DNA from: Spirometra erinaceieuropaei
Lineage: Eukaryota; Platyhelminthes; Cestoda; Diphyllobothriidea; Diphyllobothriidae
Direction: 5' to 3'
Assembly (NCBI GenBank): GCA_902702965.1
Contig: CACRXP010000144.1
Coordinates: forward strand, 992,424-1,056,423
DNA length: 64,000 bases
A program made the translations under genes and the position numbers. The notes beneath the pieces are model-generated. The model worked only from the letters and a program-made list of their open reading frames with translations, searched no databases and was not told where the DNA came from. Below are positions 20,131-31,649 of the stretch, in pieces; positions within the stretch are counted from its first letter, which is position 1; every line of letters starts with the position of its first letter.

Positions 20131-20570
20131 CCACGGCTTGGACCTCGCATCGTGAGGATGTCATAAAGGCAACAATGAGAAGAGCCGAATTACCCCTATC
20201 GGATGGCAGCCTTCTAAGGCACCCACTCGGCTGTGCGGGCCTACGAGTCATCTGGTGTTTTGATTGAGCTCAGTAATTGGCAGAGTTAAACAATCAGTTC
20301 GCAAGTGCCACATGCGATCTGGTTTTAACTTCTTGTGCAAGGCTACGTCAGAGGAAATGCTTCTCACCTAACTGTGATGCACACATTCTGGACGCCTCGT
20401 TCGCCACGCCGGCAATCACAGAGTGGAAAGCATGCCTTCTGTAGGATAGAGAGAGGTGGAGTGTTACAGCAAGATGTCATGTGTGTGGTGATTCTGAGTA
20501 CGCATACATGAAGCTTAGGCATAAGTGCACAGATGAGCTTTAGGTTATCGTTCTTTGCTGAAGATTTTCC

Positions 20571-20975
20571 GGTCAGATTTGGTTATTCAGCCGCACCTGA
20601 TGTAAACAAACCCCAGCCGCCTGTAATACGAGACCGGTGGTAATAGGTTTTTTACAGGTGGGGCTGGGGAAGGCATCGGCTACGAGGTCCGGTAGTTGTA
20701 TGCAAAGGAAAACTACTCGGAGTGCGGGGTTGCCCTTTCAGACGTTAAGAAATAGTTGCCGAAGCCCCTAATCCCTAACCCTAACTGTTATCCCTAGCCC
20801 TAAGCCCAAACCCCTTAACCCTAATCCCTAACCCTAACTCCTAACCCTAACCCCAACAGAACATTTACCACAACGCACAGCGTCACCATGCCAACGTAAT
20901 CACACCAACTCAAAATAACTAAGTAGGTCGACAATATTGTGTCCATCAGGTGCGTCTACATGACCATAGCTTACC
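20571..20975 (+). mobile_element. TIR element with telomere-like core (family T2), copy 3
   Basis: Ends GGTCAGATTTGGTTATTCAG, and in reverse complement GGTAAGCTATGGTCATGTAG. The interior has TAAACAAACCCCAGCCGCCT, TAGTTGTATGCAAAGGAAAA and a CCCTAA-like array at about 20765-20860. It is shorter than copy 1 because it has one subunit. Confidence 0.7.
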
Positions 20976-20979
20976 CATT

Positions 20980-22750
20980 TTGTTTAAACGCATACGGCCG
21001 AGTGTTCGGAGACAGTGTTGGTAAGTAAGGCCACAGCTCCCGACATTGATTCGTCAGACTCAGTGCAATGTAGTTGATTCAAATATACGGTGGCAGTATG
21101 AACAGGATGGGACTGCGACTGCTTAGCGTGATTCAAGGACGAGAAACTCAGTCGAATCGACTGGTCGGTGAGGCCATGAGCAGTGTCAGGCCTATTAAAA
21201 AACCCCGTCATTGGTTCGTCCCACGTGTTTTCTCCGTCACTTCCCCAGCCCTCGTTCAAATCTGAAGCAGAGGCGTCGTCCGTCCTTGGGGAACCCGCCC
21301 ATCGTCAGCTAGTCTGAACTGGTACATCTTAGAACAAAAGGTAAGACTGAGATCAGATCTCGACTGCTTTCTGACTGACAGTATGTTCATCCTGCTCCTA
21401 CCGGCTTACGCATTCGCCTTTCCCAGTATGGACCCCAAGCAGTTGCGCGCATCCGTCGGAAGTCGCCCGTGACGTTTGGCCCGCCGGCTGGAGGAAAGGG
21501 CAACCCCTGCACGCAGAAGCAAAAGCGGGTGTCTCATTTTTTGGAGGAATGAAAAACGGAAACTAACCCACTGTCAATGTTCCAGCCGCATGGCGGTGGA
21601 CGTGAGTTGCCGGCTGGCCACCCACGAGGGCGCGCGACAACCGCAGAGGCCGCGGTCGTGACAGCGAAAATGTCTCTCTCTGTGTGTGTGTGTTTGTCGT
21701 TTGCTAAGACCAACGACAACGGAACAACTAGGCATCAACTGCGGACCACATGTGACGTCGAGACTGCGCAGAAAGATAAACACGGCCGACGAAAACTTGT
21801 ATTCACGCATATAGTCATCACACCGCACAGAAAATTCAAAGCCTGCATCCACTAGGTATCGCTTTGTTCAATCTCTTCGGCAAAACATACTGGCAGTCCG
21901 CTTTAACCGTCAAAAGAGTCTTCAAGGCCGCTGCTTTTAGACTGTTGCTAGACAGCTCGGAAGAACCGACTGAGGAATACGTAACCGCAGTTATTGTACC
22001 AGTTACCGGTTTTTGCCACTCTTTTTACTTTTTTTCCTAGAGGTGAATCATGTGAACTTGGAAGAAAACATAAAGTTTGATGGTGTTAACATGATTAACT
22101 GCCGAACGCCTTTTATTTTAACCTTATCGCTCTCCGGAGACAGGGAATTGAGAGAACAGCACATTAGTTAGGGTGCAAGTAGTGTCGTTTGCAATAAGAG
22201 GTATTTTCGGCCCTCTCATTAGGCTACAAACGTCAACTAATACGGAGAAGTAGTGAAGGACGAAAGGCTTCATCCAACGACATCATTTCACAGGTAACTG
22301 GTCTTATTTCATGTGACTAACTGTATTCAAACAGGTACGGCTGGATCTGGCATCTGGCCGGCTCCATGCGGCCGATATTCCTATTGACCAATTCCGAGTC
22401 AGTATGTCTACCTCGATATACTTTTATATTTCGAATGTAATCTGCCCACACATAGCAGAGACTTTATGCGGCAACAATAGATTGTGGGAGGAGCAGTGGT
22501 GCGTCGACATTTTGCCGGACAGCTACGTTTGTGGTCCAGCGGGTATGATAACTGCCTCGCTCTTGCCAGAATTTACTAGAAAAATAATCTTCAATCATTC
22601 CGTTAGGAAAGGGAAGTGCGGGTGGGGGTTTCATCAATCTATATTAACTGGAACGGGTTCATTATGATGTCTTGGAACCCTCTGCCCGAATATTCTGTAA
22701 GCTGTTAGTAGTGTTAGACATTTAAAGAAACAAGACCTCTTATAGGCAAA
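20980..22750. other. Intergenic block, nothing recognised
   Basis: Contains a short (TG)n near 21680. Opposed open stretches around 21577-21855 are reading-frame shadows without motifs. Confidence 0.35.
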
Positions 22751-22760
22751 GACAAGGAAG

Positions 22761-23000
22761 AGCTCCGAACGAGAAAGGCCGAACACGCGGCAGCGGTGCG
22801 CAGAAATGACTGGTGCAGTTGCGGACAAAGCAACTACGTCGGAGAAACCGGAAGACAGCTCCGAACGAGAATGGCCGAACACGCGGCAGCGGTGCGCAGA
22901 AATAACTGGTGCAGTTGCGGACAAAGGAATTACGTCGGAGAAACCGGAAGACAACTCCAAACGCGAATGGCCGAACACGTTGCAGCGGTGCGGAGAAATG
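22761..23000 (+). repeat. 96-bp tandem repeat inside GIY-YIG coding sequence
   Basis: AGCTCCGAACGAGAA starts at 22761 and 22857 and its diverged form at 22953, spacing 96 bp each, about 2.5 copies. The period equals 32 codons, so the reading frame is kept. Confidence 0.85.
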
Positions 23001-23401
23001 ACGCTAGCTCACAAGTTGCGGCTCATTCGACGGGTTCCGGTCACACATTAAAATGTGACGAGGCCGAAATTCTCGCACGAGGTGACAACCGCGTGAGTCG
23101 GGAGCTACTGGAATCATGGTTTACTGGCACCCAGTCCATCAACAAGTGCAACGAGCTTCCCATTCCATACTCCGTGCTGAAACTTCGCCTAGGCGGAGTA
23201 ACAAGCCATGCAAGGAGCGCAGAGGTGAACAATTTTACCAACACCGGGGTCGGTGCGTCAGATGGTCGAGCAATCATCACGCCAACATCCAACGCACGTG
23301 ATGAGATTGCATCAATTATCGACTCGAATGTCGACCATCAAGCAATGATCACACCAAGTTCGACGATCCCGGATGAAGGGGGGAGCCGTGAATGTTCATA
23401 G
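22796..23401 (+). CDS. PLE GIY-YIG endonuclease with duplicated core (201 residues, partial)
   Basis: Endonuclease module of a Penelope-like element, expected to nick target DNA. The NYVGETGRQL block, carrying the YVG form of the family motif, occurs twice, at residues 13-22 and 45-54, each followed by RTRMAEHAAAVRR or QTRMAEHVAAVRR. After the second copy the domain continues normally with a histidine near AAHSTGSGH, then EILARGDNRVSRELLESWF. The first methionine is internal to a repeat unit and coding continues upstream, so the true N-terminus is missing. The frame then runs into unrelated residues to the stop at 23401. Whether both cores could fold is unknown; unequal crossing-over or replication slippage explains the duplication. 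Confidence 0.7.
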   Translation: MRRNDWCSCGQSNYVGETGRQLRTRMAEHAAAVRRNNWCSCGQRNYVGETGRQLQTRMAEHVAAVRRNDASSQVAAHSTGSGHTLKCDEAEILARGDNRVSRELLESWFTGTQSINKCNELPIPYSVLKLRLGGVTSHARSAEVNNFTNTGVGASDGRAIITPTSNARDEIASIIDSNVDHQAMITPSSTIPDEGGSRECS

Positions 23402-23476
23402 GTATGCGATAGCATGGTTACTGCATCCTATAAATACCGCAGCCCCTTGTGCAACAACCACCCGTTTCTGCTTTTT

Positions 23477-23518
23477 GTCTCTGATGATGGATTCGAGTAG
23501 GAATCCGAAACGTCAGGC
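23477..23518 (+). ncRNA. Hammerhead-like motif at PLE 3' end
   Basis: GTCT (stem I), CTGATGA 23481-23487, one extra T, GGATTC-GAGTAG-GAATCC (six-pair stem II), GAAA 23507-23510, CG (two-base palindromic stem III), TC, AGGC (pairs with GTCT, one G-U). Hammerheads with minimal stem III at PLE ends are documented in animals. The extra T at the base of stem II is a deviation. Confidence 0.55.
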
Positions 23519-23708
23519 TACTAAAGTTTTGTCCCGGCGATCGTGTCTCCTTCTTCAAAAAAGAGCTGCATAACAATTTCCAGCTTATCTATTGTGACAA
23601 GCCAAACACTGCATGAACCCATGTAAAACAGGATCGCGGTCTGAGTCCAGAGTGTCTCGTCACGAAGTCAGGGGTTCGCGTCCTGCCACTAGTGATCGAC
23701 ACAAAATT

Positions 23709-24974
23709 CACTAGAGAGCACATGGCATGAAACGTTAACTGATATTCTTAAATACGCCCTCGATTGCGTAGGATTGCTTAATTGGATTTATAAAACTGAT
23801 TATCATGCAACAGAATCTCAAGATATTTCAGTCACGGCAGAATATCAGCTATTGATTGCACCTCTTCAAAATTAGACGACTCGCATAAGTAGGGTGCATT
23901 CTTTCCATCGCTTTTCAATGCCCTTGTAAATTAAGATTCATTTCATGGAAAACATAGCGAATCATGCCCTTTTTGTGCTTATTTGTTGGCAAATCAAATC
24001 GTCTTCAAGTTTCACACTCAACGAAAGCATGAATTATGTTTTCAAAGAATTTTCCGATTTCGGGATAGTTTTGAACCTGTTCTGCTGCTGCAAAATGTAT
24101 GCTGCATTTTTTTACGCAGGGCGAAAAAATACATCCCATCATACTATTAAAAAGATCCCATGTTGGACTTATAAAATTTTTATAAGTGCGGACTCAGTCG
24201 TTTGCTTCACAATGACACTGATAAGTAGGCAAATACAATGATATTTAAGTGAACATTTCACGGTCTTGAAAACTCCATAATGACCGACTCCGTTAAAACC
24301 GAAAGTCATCCTTTCGCCAGGCATAAAATTTGAAGAAGACGTGATTTGCCTTCCAAATGAGTACAAGATAGTTTACTTTTGTGCATGCTTTCCATAAAAT
24401 CGAACTTGATTTATAAATGTATTCATATTGACCCAACTGTTAAAAACTTGGCGCCTCGGTGGGATTTGAAGCCATGCAGTATGGGGAAGGCTTTAGTACA
24501 GTCAACGCTCCAACCACTTGATCTACGAGGCCCCTCCGGACGACGCGAGTTTAACCACATTTGGGTCAAGTTATCCGCCCAACCTACTGCAACGTCTGGA
24601 ATCCGCCAAATCTGATACTGTAAGTAGACTGCCCAAACAGGATTTCCTAAGTAATTCACCTAGAATCCACCAGATGACCACTAGGCTCACGTAATTCATA
24701 GATATTTTGGCAGATTTTCAATACTTATGAATTATGCATGCATCTTAATTCGATTAAGAATATCCATTAAAAATTAAGTCATCACTTATTGACAAGTTTG
24801 CCCTTAGTAAGTACCCGAAAGGAAGTACAATCCAAAGCCAACATCCCGGCGTGACTGGAATATTCAGGGATTAAACCGCTCGACAATGACTATTACAACC
24901 CTATCCAAGTAGTACTTCCTAATTATAAACGTATTACAGTATTTCGGTTAACGTTTCATGGGAATGGCCATCTG
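23709..24974. mobile_element. Foldback element F, diverged copy with nested insertion
   Basis: The left end contains CATGAAACGTTAACTG and the right end is its reverse complement near CGGTTAACGTTTCATGG. Interior landmarks (CTTTTCAATGCCCTTGTAAA, TTTCATGGAAAACAT, and ATTTGAAGAAGACGTGATTT on the other arm) match the arms of the better copies at 45413-46404 and 54151-55141. The right arm is interrupted at about 24424-24660 by an unrelated tRNA-like element. Confidence 0.6.
24424..24660 (-). mobile_element. tRNA-like SINE or tRNA pseudogene (family C), nested
   Basis: On the minus strand, A-box-like TAGATCAAGTGG and B-box-like GGCTTCAAATCC are flanked by GCCTCG and CGAGGC, which could form an acceptor stem, with a long variable region between. 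A ~150-bp tail of unique sequence follows. Only one copy is seen here, so SINE versus tRNA pseudogene cannot be decided. Confidence 0.4.
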
Positions 24975-25754
24975 CTACGCTTCGCGACCAATATGAAGCG
25001 TTCGCCGACCAAACCAGGTTGTAGAGAATGTAGGCAGTCTTTCCTACGACGATTGTTAACTGACTGCTTTATGATTCTGTCGGTTTTCAGTGCTCTGAAT
25101 AAGCATTCTCTGAAATGTTTTCTGGTAAATGCCGATGTGGGGACAGGTGTACCGGCCATTTATGGTAGTACAATCACGAGGACGGTGGACTGAGGGGCGG
25201 AAGACAAGATATCGCCACACCCATTTCGCGGTGTATGGCTCAAAGCCACAAAGTTCAAATAATTTCTGTGAAATTTCAGTGCAATCGTGAGTAGCCCCAC
25301 CCATATTCCAGAGGAATACAAATCGTGGAGTTTTCATCTGTAAATTTACAGTTTGCAAGGTAGTATCGGTACTTCTCCCGCCCATCTGTTTATGACGGTG
25401 ATTTGGCCATATCTGATGAAATTCCTGCTATAGTAGTGGAAAGATGGATCAGAGATTGGGTTACGGGAGAGGTTGGCCCGGCTGAACTTTAACTCTCAAT
25501 CAACAGGCCTCGCAGGCAGTCAGACAATGACCAGCAAAAATGAAGGAAACAGCCCCGGCAAAGAGGATGACTTTTTACTTGCTAGTCCTCGCTGCCCGAA
25601 TGTCTGTGGAGGGATATTTTGCGATCCAACGCACAAGGGGATGCGTCCATCGTCCAATCTGATCCTTGAACGACCTACCCGCCAGTGGTAAAATCCAAAG
25701 ACGCAACCAGCAGGCAAAACGGACTCATGACACAATGATGGGACGTCGAAAGAA

Positions 25755-25885
25755 ACGCCTAATGGTCAAAGATTTTGGGTTCGAAGACAAGATCATCTAA
25801 ACCCGGGGTTGAGTGGGGTTGTCTGACGCGAGCGAGTAGGCCATAAACTGCCATTCCATCTTCCCTGTCGTTATTTAACTCTTGA
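25755..25885 (+). mobile_element. SINE A relic
   Basis: ATGGTCAAAGATTTTGGGTT, TCGAAGACAAGATCATC, CCCGGGGTTGAGTGGGGTTG, CTGACGC and CCATTCCATCTTCCCT are in family order. Only part of the hammerhead segment survives. Confidence 0.5.
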
Positions 25886-25889
25886 CATC

Positions 25890-28505
25890 CCAAACCCTTA
25901 TATCTCTCCTGCCTTCTGTCTGGGTTGCTTTAGGCGAGACATTAGTTGGGACAAGGAATTTCAAACTCACTATCGCGTTTAAAGTTGAGGAGGGAGCGAC
26001 CACTGAGGGACGCGCATTTTGAATCTTGTAGACAGTTAAACAGCTGGGTACCCTAAAACTTGTAAATAATGGTGCTAACGAAACCGGCCATTCCCTTCCT
26101 ACAATGCCTTCCCTCGCAAAATTCTTAAAGAAGTACCGACCAAATGTAAAATAACGGCAGTTTATGTAGGACAGTTCGGCAGCAAGCCCTGACCGATTTG
26201 TCTAATCTTCGAGCCAGGATGTGCCCTGGAAGAGTGATCGCTAGGGAAAGGATCATCTCAGAGCATACACTACGCAAAACAGACAGAGTGATTGTTCTGC
26301 TTCTATGTGAAGTACTGTTACGAAAAGCAAATGTCAGCCACTGCACGCATGTTCACTCAATATCCCGCTATGTTTAGTACTCAACATTATTCGGATTTGT
26401 TGAGTGACGTGATTGCGTCATTTCCTTTTTATTAAACTTTTTCCCGATTTCTCTCTGGAGGATCCACGCAACGTTCAACCTAACGATTTCACACGTAACC
26501 ATGTCACACCCGGTTTTTGGGCTGTCCATCAATCCAAAAATCAGAATTCCCTGTCTTTCGAATTGGCACACGAGGTTCCGAGGCCACATCTCTAAGCTGT
26601 AGCTAACAAAGCGTGCGGTCTACTATAAACTCCTCAGAATAGGACTCTGGCGCTTCCTGATGAGATCCAAATCTCAGGTGGAAAGTTCCGATGCGATGAA
26701 GTCAGACTCAGCGAGCGTACACACTTAATTATTCATCATCAGGCCTGTGCAATAATAGACGTAGACTAATGTAGAGCAGCGAATGTTTAAAACAACCACC
26801 ACCTGAGCTTTATTAATGTGCGCACATTTCTAAACCACCAAGGCTACTTTTCTCAAGGACTCCTGTTCCTCACTTCGAGGGTAGGGATAGGTTGCTTTGT
26901 CAAACTTCCTTACTTTGCATCTACGCTTTCAGTTGCTGCTGTAGGGTGGCTTATACTGGGTGAATGACTAGGCGCCCGTCTAAACGGATGCATGAACACT
27001 ATCCCGCGTGGCTAAATCGAGAAATAGAGGAGTCGATCCCCATCGCTGTTTTAACTCACTTGGTTGCTCGTGACCACCGGATACATGTTAACCAAGCATT
27101 TTAGTCGCCTATGAAGTGCCAGCGAGGCACTCCAAATTTGTGTGCCAGCGGTTGCCTGCGACAGCAGGGGCAGTGGCCATGCTGTTAACAAACCCAGTTT
27201 TGTGCTCGTAGAAGACACTGCTTTCAAACTCTCAACTTACCGTAACCCAAGCCGAGCCCCATATGTTAACTGGCTGCTCTCAACTTCCGTCTGCTTACCG
27301 TAACTTATTTATATTATTATATGGTTCTGGTATTTACTAATAAAAACGTACTTCTTCAAATCTGACCATTTTAGTGTTTACATGAATAACATTGCGGAGC
27401 TTAAAGCTCAAAATTGTCATTCGACCTACTCCGCCTCGTGAGTGGTGACTGGGTTAAAATGTTTCCTCTTCTGATTTAAAATTTCAAAAAGACGCTTACT
27501 GTCTTTTTAGTCAAAAGAAGAGTGTCGCGTCAATGGAAACTAACCATAAGCAAAATCAAGAAGTCATTTCGCGGGAAATAAAACAGAAGAGAACTAGGAA
27601 AAAAATGCTCAACGTAGCCTTGAAAAACACACCGTTGGATCTTCATGATCAGACGCCAATAGATCGGGCGCACTACATGCATCTCAAAACCCCCGTTTTC
27701 GGACAAAAAAGCGTTAAAATTTATCAGGCATTCGAAAAATATGTTCTCATTAGCGGCACATCCTCTTTCAAGACCACAGCTTCCAAACTCCTGTCTATCT
27801 TTTCGGTCGTCGGAAAAATGCTGAGTACATCAAAAATGATAAGAACACGAATTAAGATCCACGACTTTGCTGCCCAGAATACTTTTGGGGTGATCTAAGT
27901 CAACCAAGACCCAACGTAGACCCATTCGGTGTTCGTATAACCAAATAATCGTAATACGCCTGTTCCGACTTTCTCCTGCCTCGTCGTCCTAATGGCCCTA
28001 ACACCTGGCCTCATAGTTTCCCACCCATGTTTTACAAAACAATTTTTTTGATTTTCATGCCCTTATCGACATTATTCTCATCCGTTTTTGTCGGAACGGT
28101 CTGGCAGAAAAAGTTCTTTACCTTAAGTTTGTTAGAAAATGGATGTTTAAACGAATCATTTCAAGACAGTTAGTACTTTGGTTTGAAAATTTTGAGTTCA
28201 TTATTTTTAAAGCTCGGTGTGTGCCAAGTCTGATCGTACAGAAATTAAAACTACTCTGAGTACGAATCCCCCGAAGTCAATTCTGAATCCTTGATGATCC
28301 TTCTTTACATTGAAGATCTCAAAACTCATTGAAGCCTAACTTTTGCTCGGAATGACTACTAGGACTTTAAACGAGACCAGGAAGTCTGTGTAAGTCAATT
28401 CAACTTTTATTCACGAAAGCACACTGTTCAGTCATCAAAGATGATTGAGCTCAAGGAAAACGTAGAGTAGGACGGCCGTTATGGGAAGGACTTTCATTGA
28501 TCGGG
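25890..28505. other. AT-rich block, no supported gene
   Basis: A 121-codon plus-strand open stretch (27533-27898) is lysine-rich and begins METNHKQNQEVISREIKQKR, but shows no domain and no codon signature that I can judge, so it is left uncalled. Confidence 0.3.
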
Positions 28506-28509
28506 TTAC

Positions 28510-28712
28510 GCTGTTTGAAATTTCCGAACACCAACCGATAGAACAACGGAGCCACCGCGCAGTGTTAGAGCATTGGACATAAAAGCGCACACGTAACAAA
28601 GATCTCGAGTTCGAATCACAGTTCATTCGGAAGCGGGACAGGGTATGTCTGTTCGATGACGACTGGTAACCCAGAAATGACAATCTCGATCTCCCTTGTC
28701 CTTGCTGGCACC
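28510..28712 (+). mobile_element. SINE A relic, plus orientation
   Basis: CACCAACCGATAGAACAACG, tRNA-like GAGCCACCGCGCAGTGTTAG, B box GAGTTCGAATCAC, then GGGTATGTCTGTTCGATGA, CCCAGAAATGAC and CTCCCTTGTCCTTG. The core box is TCGATGA, so the hammerhead would be inactive. Confidence 0.6.
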
Positions 28713-28719
28713 CTTGCAG

Positions 28720-31480
28720 TACAATAACTTTGCGGTTTCTAACCTAATACCGTCTTCAGTCAGTCGTACATCGCGCTCAGGCCGGATAGAACTGAGGTCC
28801 AATAATTGGGCCAACGATCTATCAGTGAGCCGCGGCACACACCCTAAGAACTTCGATCGTAGTTTTCAAGATAGATCAGCGTACAACATTCTTCTATTTC
28901 TTTAAATAGGAGTTAAGCTGCGATTTACTTCAGTCTGCTCACTTTTATAAGGCCCCAAGTATTTTACTTAAAATTTTAACAACTTTTTGTTAATCTATCC
29001 AGTTTTTGCTCCTAAGAAAGAAAAAAACCAAAACGCGAAAAATTTGTTGCGGTTATGGCTTATTACAAAATCGTGCAATACAATAGCAAGCAGTAAAAAT
29101 GGTTATTTAGAGGAGCAGCTAATATGACGGCAGTTCTTCGCATCTTCCCAATGCGACGCCGTGTAATCATCACTTTGTGTACAGACTAAATTGTTTGCCA
29201 CAGCCGATGAACAGGGCGATGAAAACTCCGGGAGTAGCATTCACAAATCGATCTGTTCTCAAAATCGACGAACTTTAGTCATTCTTCGTCTTTTACGAAA
29301 TGCCTGGAAGAGGGAAATCGACGGATATTGATCGAGACAAAATATTAGCATTGAGCGAATTTATTCGTAGCAGTATAGAGATCACCGGCCACTGAAAACG
29401 TCGCTGGAAAACTACATTGTAGAGCAGGAAAAGTACTGCCAGAACAAACCAGCTGTATGGAGGGGGAATATATCGCCCAGGTGAAGATGGTAGTATTGTC
29501 AGATGCGTCTGGGAGAAGCAGCAATGCGTCACCATCAAACGAGATTTGTCGCTGGAGATTCCAATGACTACAACTCACAAGGCTATAATGAGTTCGCTGC
29601 TATCCAATTATTATAAGCTTCGGCGAATACCGCCTTGAATGAATCAACATAGGAGTAGCCGATGCGTCGATCTGAGGATCAGGTCAACTGGACAGATCAG
29701 TGGGACAAGATACTGTCCTCCGGTGGACATAAATATAAATAGGACTAATCGGACGGTTGGAACTATTACCTGCATTGCCTGTGTTAAAAAGCCCGATACC
29801 TGCAGTGGAGGATCATGTGGAGGTAGATATGTGATGATCTTAGCAGCTTTTATTTCGCGCAAGAAGTCGGAATTTGTATTTATACAGCAAAATCACAATA
29901 CTCGGCTTTTATACTGGCAATTTCTGCTCAATTACTGCCCTTCGTGAGCGGATGCAACCGCGGACAGTTGTTGTTTCAACGCGACAGCTGTAGCATATAT
30001 GCAGTTTACAGGCCGAAGCAGTAACCAAGATGCCACCAAGTTGATCCATGCTAGCTTTATGTCCCGATCGTAATTCATTTGAGAACCGCCGGGAGTATTT
30101 ACCTGGGCGAACTTACCAACGGAATTTATCAGTCAAAAGGACAGCAGATGCGGGCTATTCAAAAACCATGGAATACCTCGAATTAAACATATAAATATGC
30201 ACAGAACTGTTGAAATGTTTTCTAAAGACCGGCCGCTTTATAATTGTGAGACAAACCATAACACTATTGGGAGTGTTTAACATCCAGTTCGATGCGTAAC
30301 GATCACTATACTTCCCGTTATCTCCACAGTCATGAATATTGTGCGGTTGCTCCATTGAAATCAAACGCAGCTCAAGCGGGTGGTTATTCTATCTAGGTAA
30401 AAAGACTTGTTTGAGACAGAGGTGTCACGTTTCAATGTCCAAGCTGTGAATTTCTTAGCTTTAGACTAAACAAACCTCCACGTTAACCTGGCGAACTTAC
30501 CAGAAGGCACATGTGAGACCTTGGGCAACCCGCCGAGGAGCTGAAACTCTCGTAACTGCTTCGGGCAGCAGAGCAGTCGGCGCAACACGTTCCTGGGCTT
30601 TTAGCCAGTATGCCTCTCAGCCATAGATTGTTAATATCGTAAATGTCGTTATCTTCAATGCCCCTTCTATTGAAAAGAATTTTCCTTTTGAGCTTACAAA
30701 ACTAAATAACTATGGAACTATACCTAAGGCCACTTTTTTAGACTAGCGTGATCGCTCTTGAGTGAACACTCACGTATGCGCACCAAATAGGCCAGTCACT
30801 CTTTGTTAGGTCTTGTGCTTGAAGGGAAATGAGTATTTTGGTTTTAAAATGGATTCGCATTCCTTGTGTACAATCTTCGAAGCCAATCAATGTAGCGCCC
30901 AAAATGTTCCTGTTAAGACTTCACAGTGGAGGTCGAATTAGATCACGTGGCTTTGTTTAGGAAGCACACTGATACATCTAACTACAGTCATCTCCGCACG
31001 CATCGAGCATTTTACTCAAGCATAAGAAGGCAAACAAAAAAGCAAATTCCGATTTCGTGTCTTTTGTATGTCCGACGAATACCAGCCACTATTGCGAAAA
31101 TTGCGCAATTCCGTTCACTTTTATGTCACACACTGTGTCATAGACGACGATAAAATAGATGGGCACAAGTACTTATGAAATTATGTCTCTTTAATTGGTA
31201 CTGTAAAAAGTATCTAAAATGGAAGCATAAGAATGTCGGATATAAGTCAATACTGAGTAGAAACGGTCCTCACTGTGATCCCCTGGCAAAAACCTGATCG
31301 CGTCAACAAAATTCACAGTAGGACCGGAGAAAACCACCTAAGGGGTGATTGCGTGACTCAAAGACTCCTTTGAATTTATTTCCTTGGCTGATTGCCCAGT
31401 TATCCTGTCATCACCAACAGACTTTTAGTGACGCGGATACATGAACATGGGGTGGAGGTGCGAGGGAGGATGGAGTGGCA
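28720..31480. other. Intergenic block with one P-repeat relic
   Basis: Nothing coding is recognised. 30528-30620 (GAGGAGCTGAAACTC, then GTCGGCGCAACACG, then CTGGGCTTTTAGCCAGTA) is a diverged copy of repeat P with broken core boxes. Confidence 0.4.
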
Positions 31481-31486
31481 AAAATA

Positions 31487-31507
31487 GGAAGAAGAAGAAG
31501 AAGAAGG
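31487..31507. repeat. (GAA)n microsatellite
   Basis: Seven consecutive GAA/AAG triplets. Confidence 0.85.
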
Positions 31508-31649
31508 GCGTTATGCTAACTGCTGCTTACAGCTTTTTCGACGAACAGTTATTGATTTTTTTGTCAGGGCAGACCTGAGAGACAGTAAAGCCATATGACT
31601 CGGATTCCACATCCATTGCCGACCGGCCCTCTTGCATCCACTCTTCCAG

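Larger units (their letters stand above)
22757..23570 (+). mobile_element. 5'-truncated Penelope-like element, endonuclease and 3' UTR
   Basis: The 5' end begins abruptly inside the GIY-YIG domain, next to GGCAAAGACAAGGAAGA, a string that resembles the SINE A 3' end. It contains the open frame 22796-23401, then a ~170-bp 3' region with a hammerhead-like motif (23477-23518) and a C/T-rich end CGTGTCTCCTTCTTC. No RT sequence is left. Confidence 0.7.

Noticed and set aside
18330..20870. True telomere or subtelomere.
   Set aside because: Hexamers are degenerate, occur in short blocks in both orientations, and are enclosed by inverted terminal repeats inside ordinary sequence.
26667..26695. CTGATGA followed by GAAA in plus strand.
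   Set aside because: The hairpin between them overlaps the core box itself and there is no stem I complement.
27533..27898. 121-codon lysine-rich open frame as a host gene.
   Set aside because: No domain, no splice context that can be judged, and length is within chance for an AT-rich region of this size.
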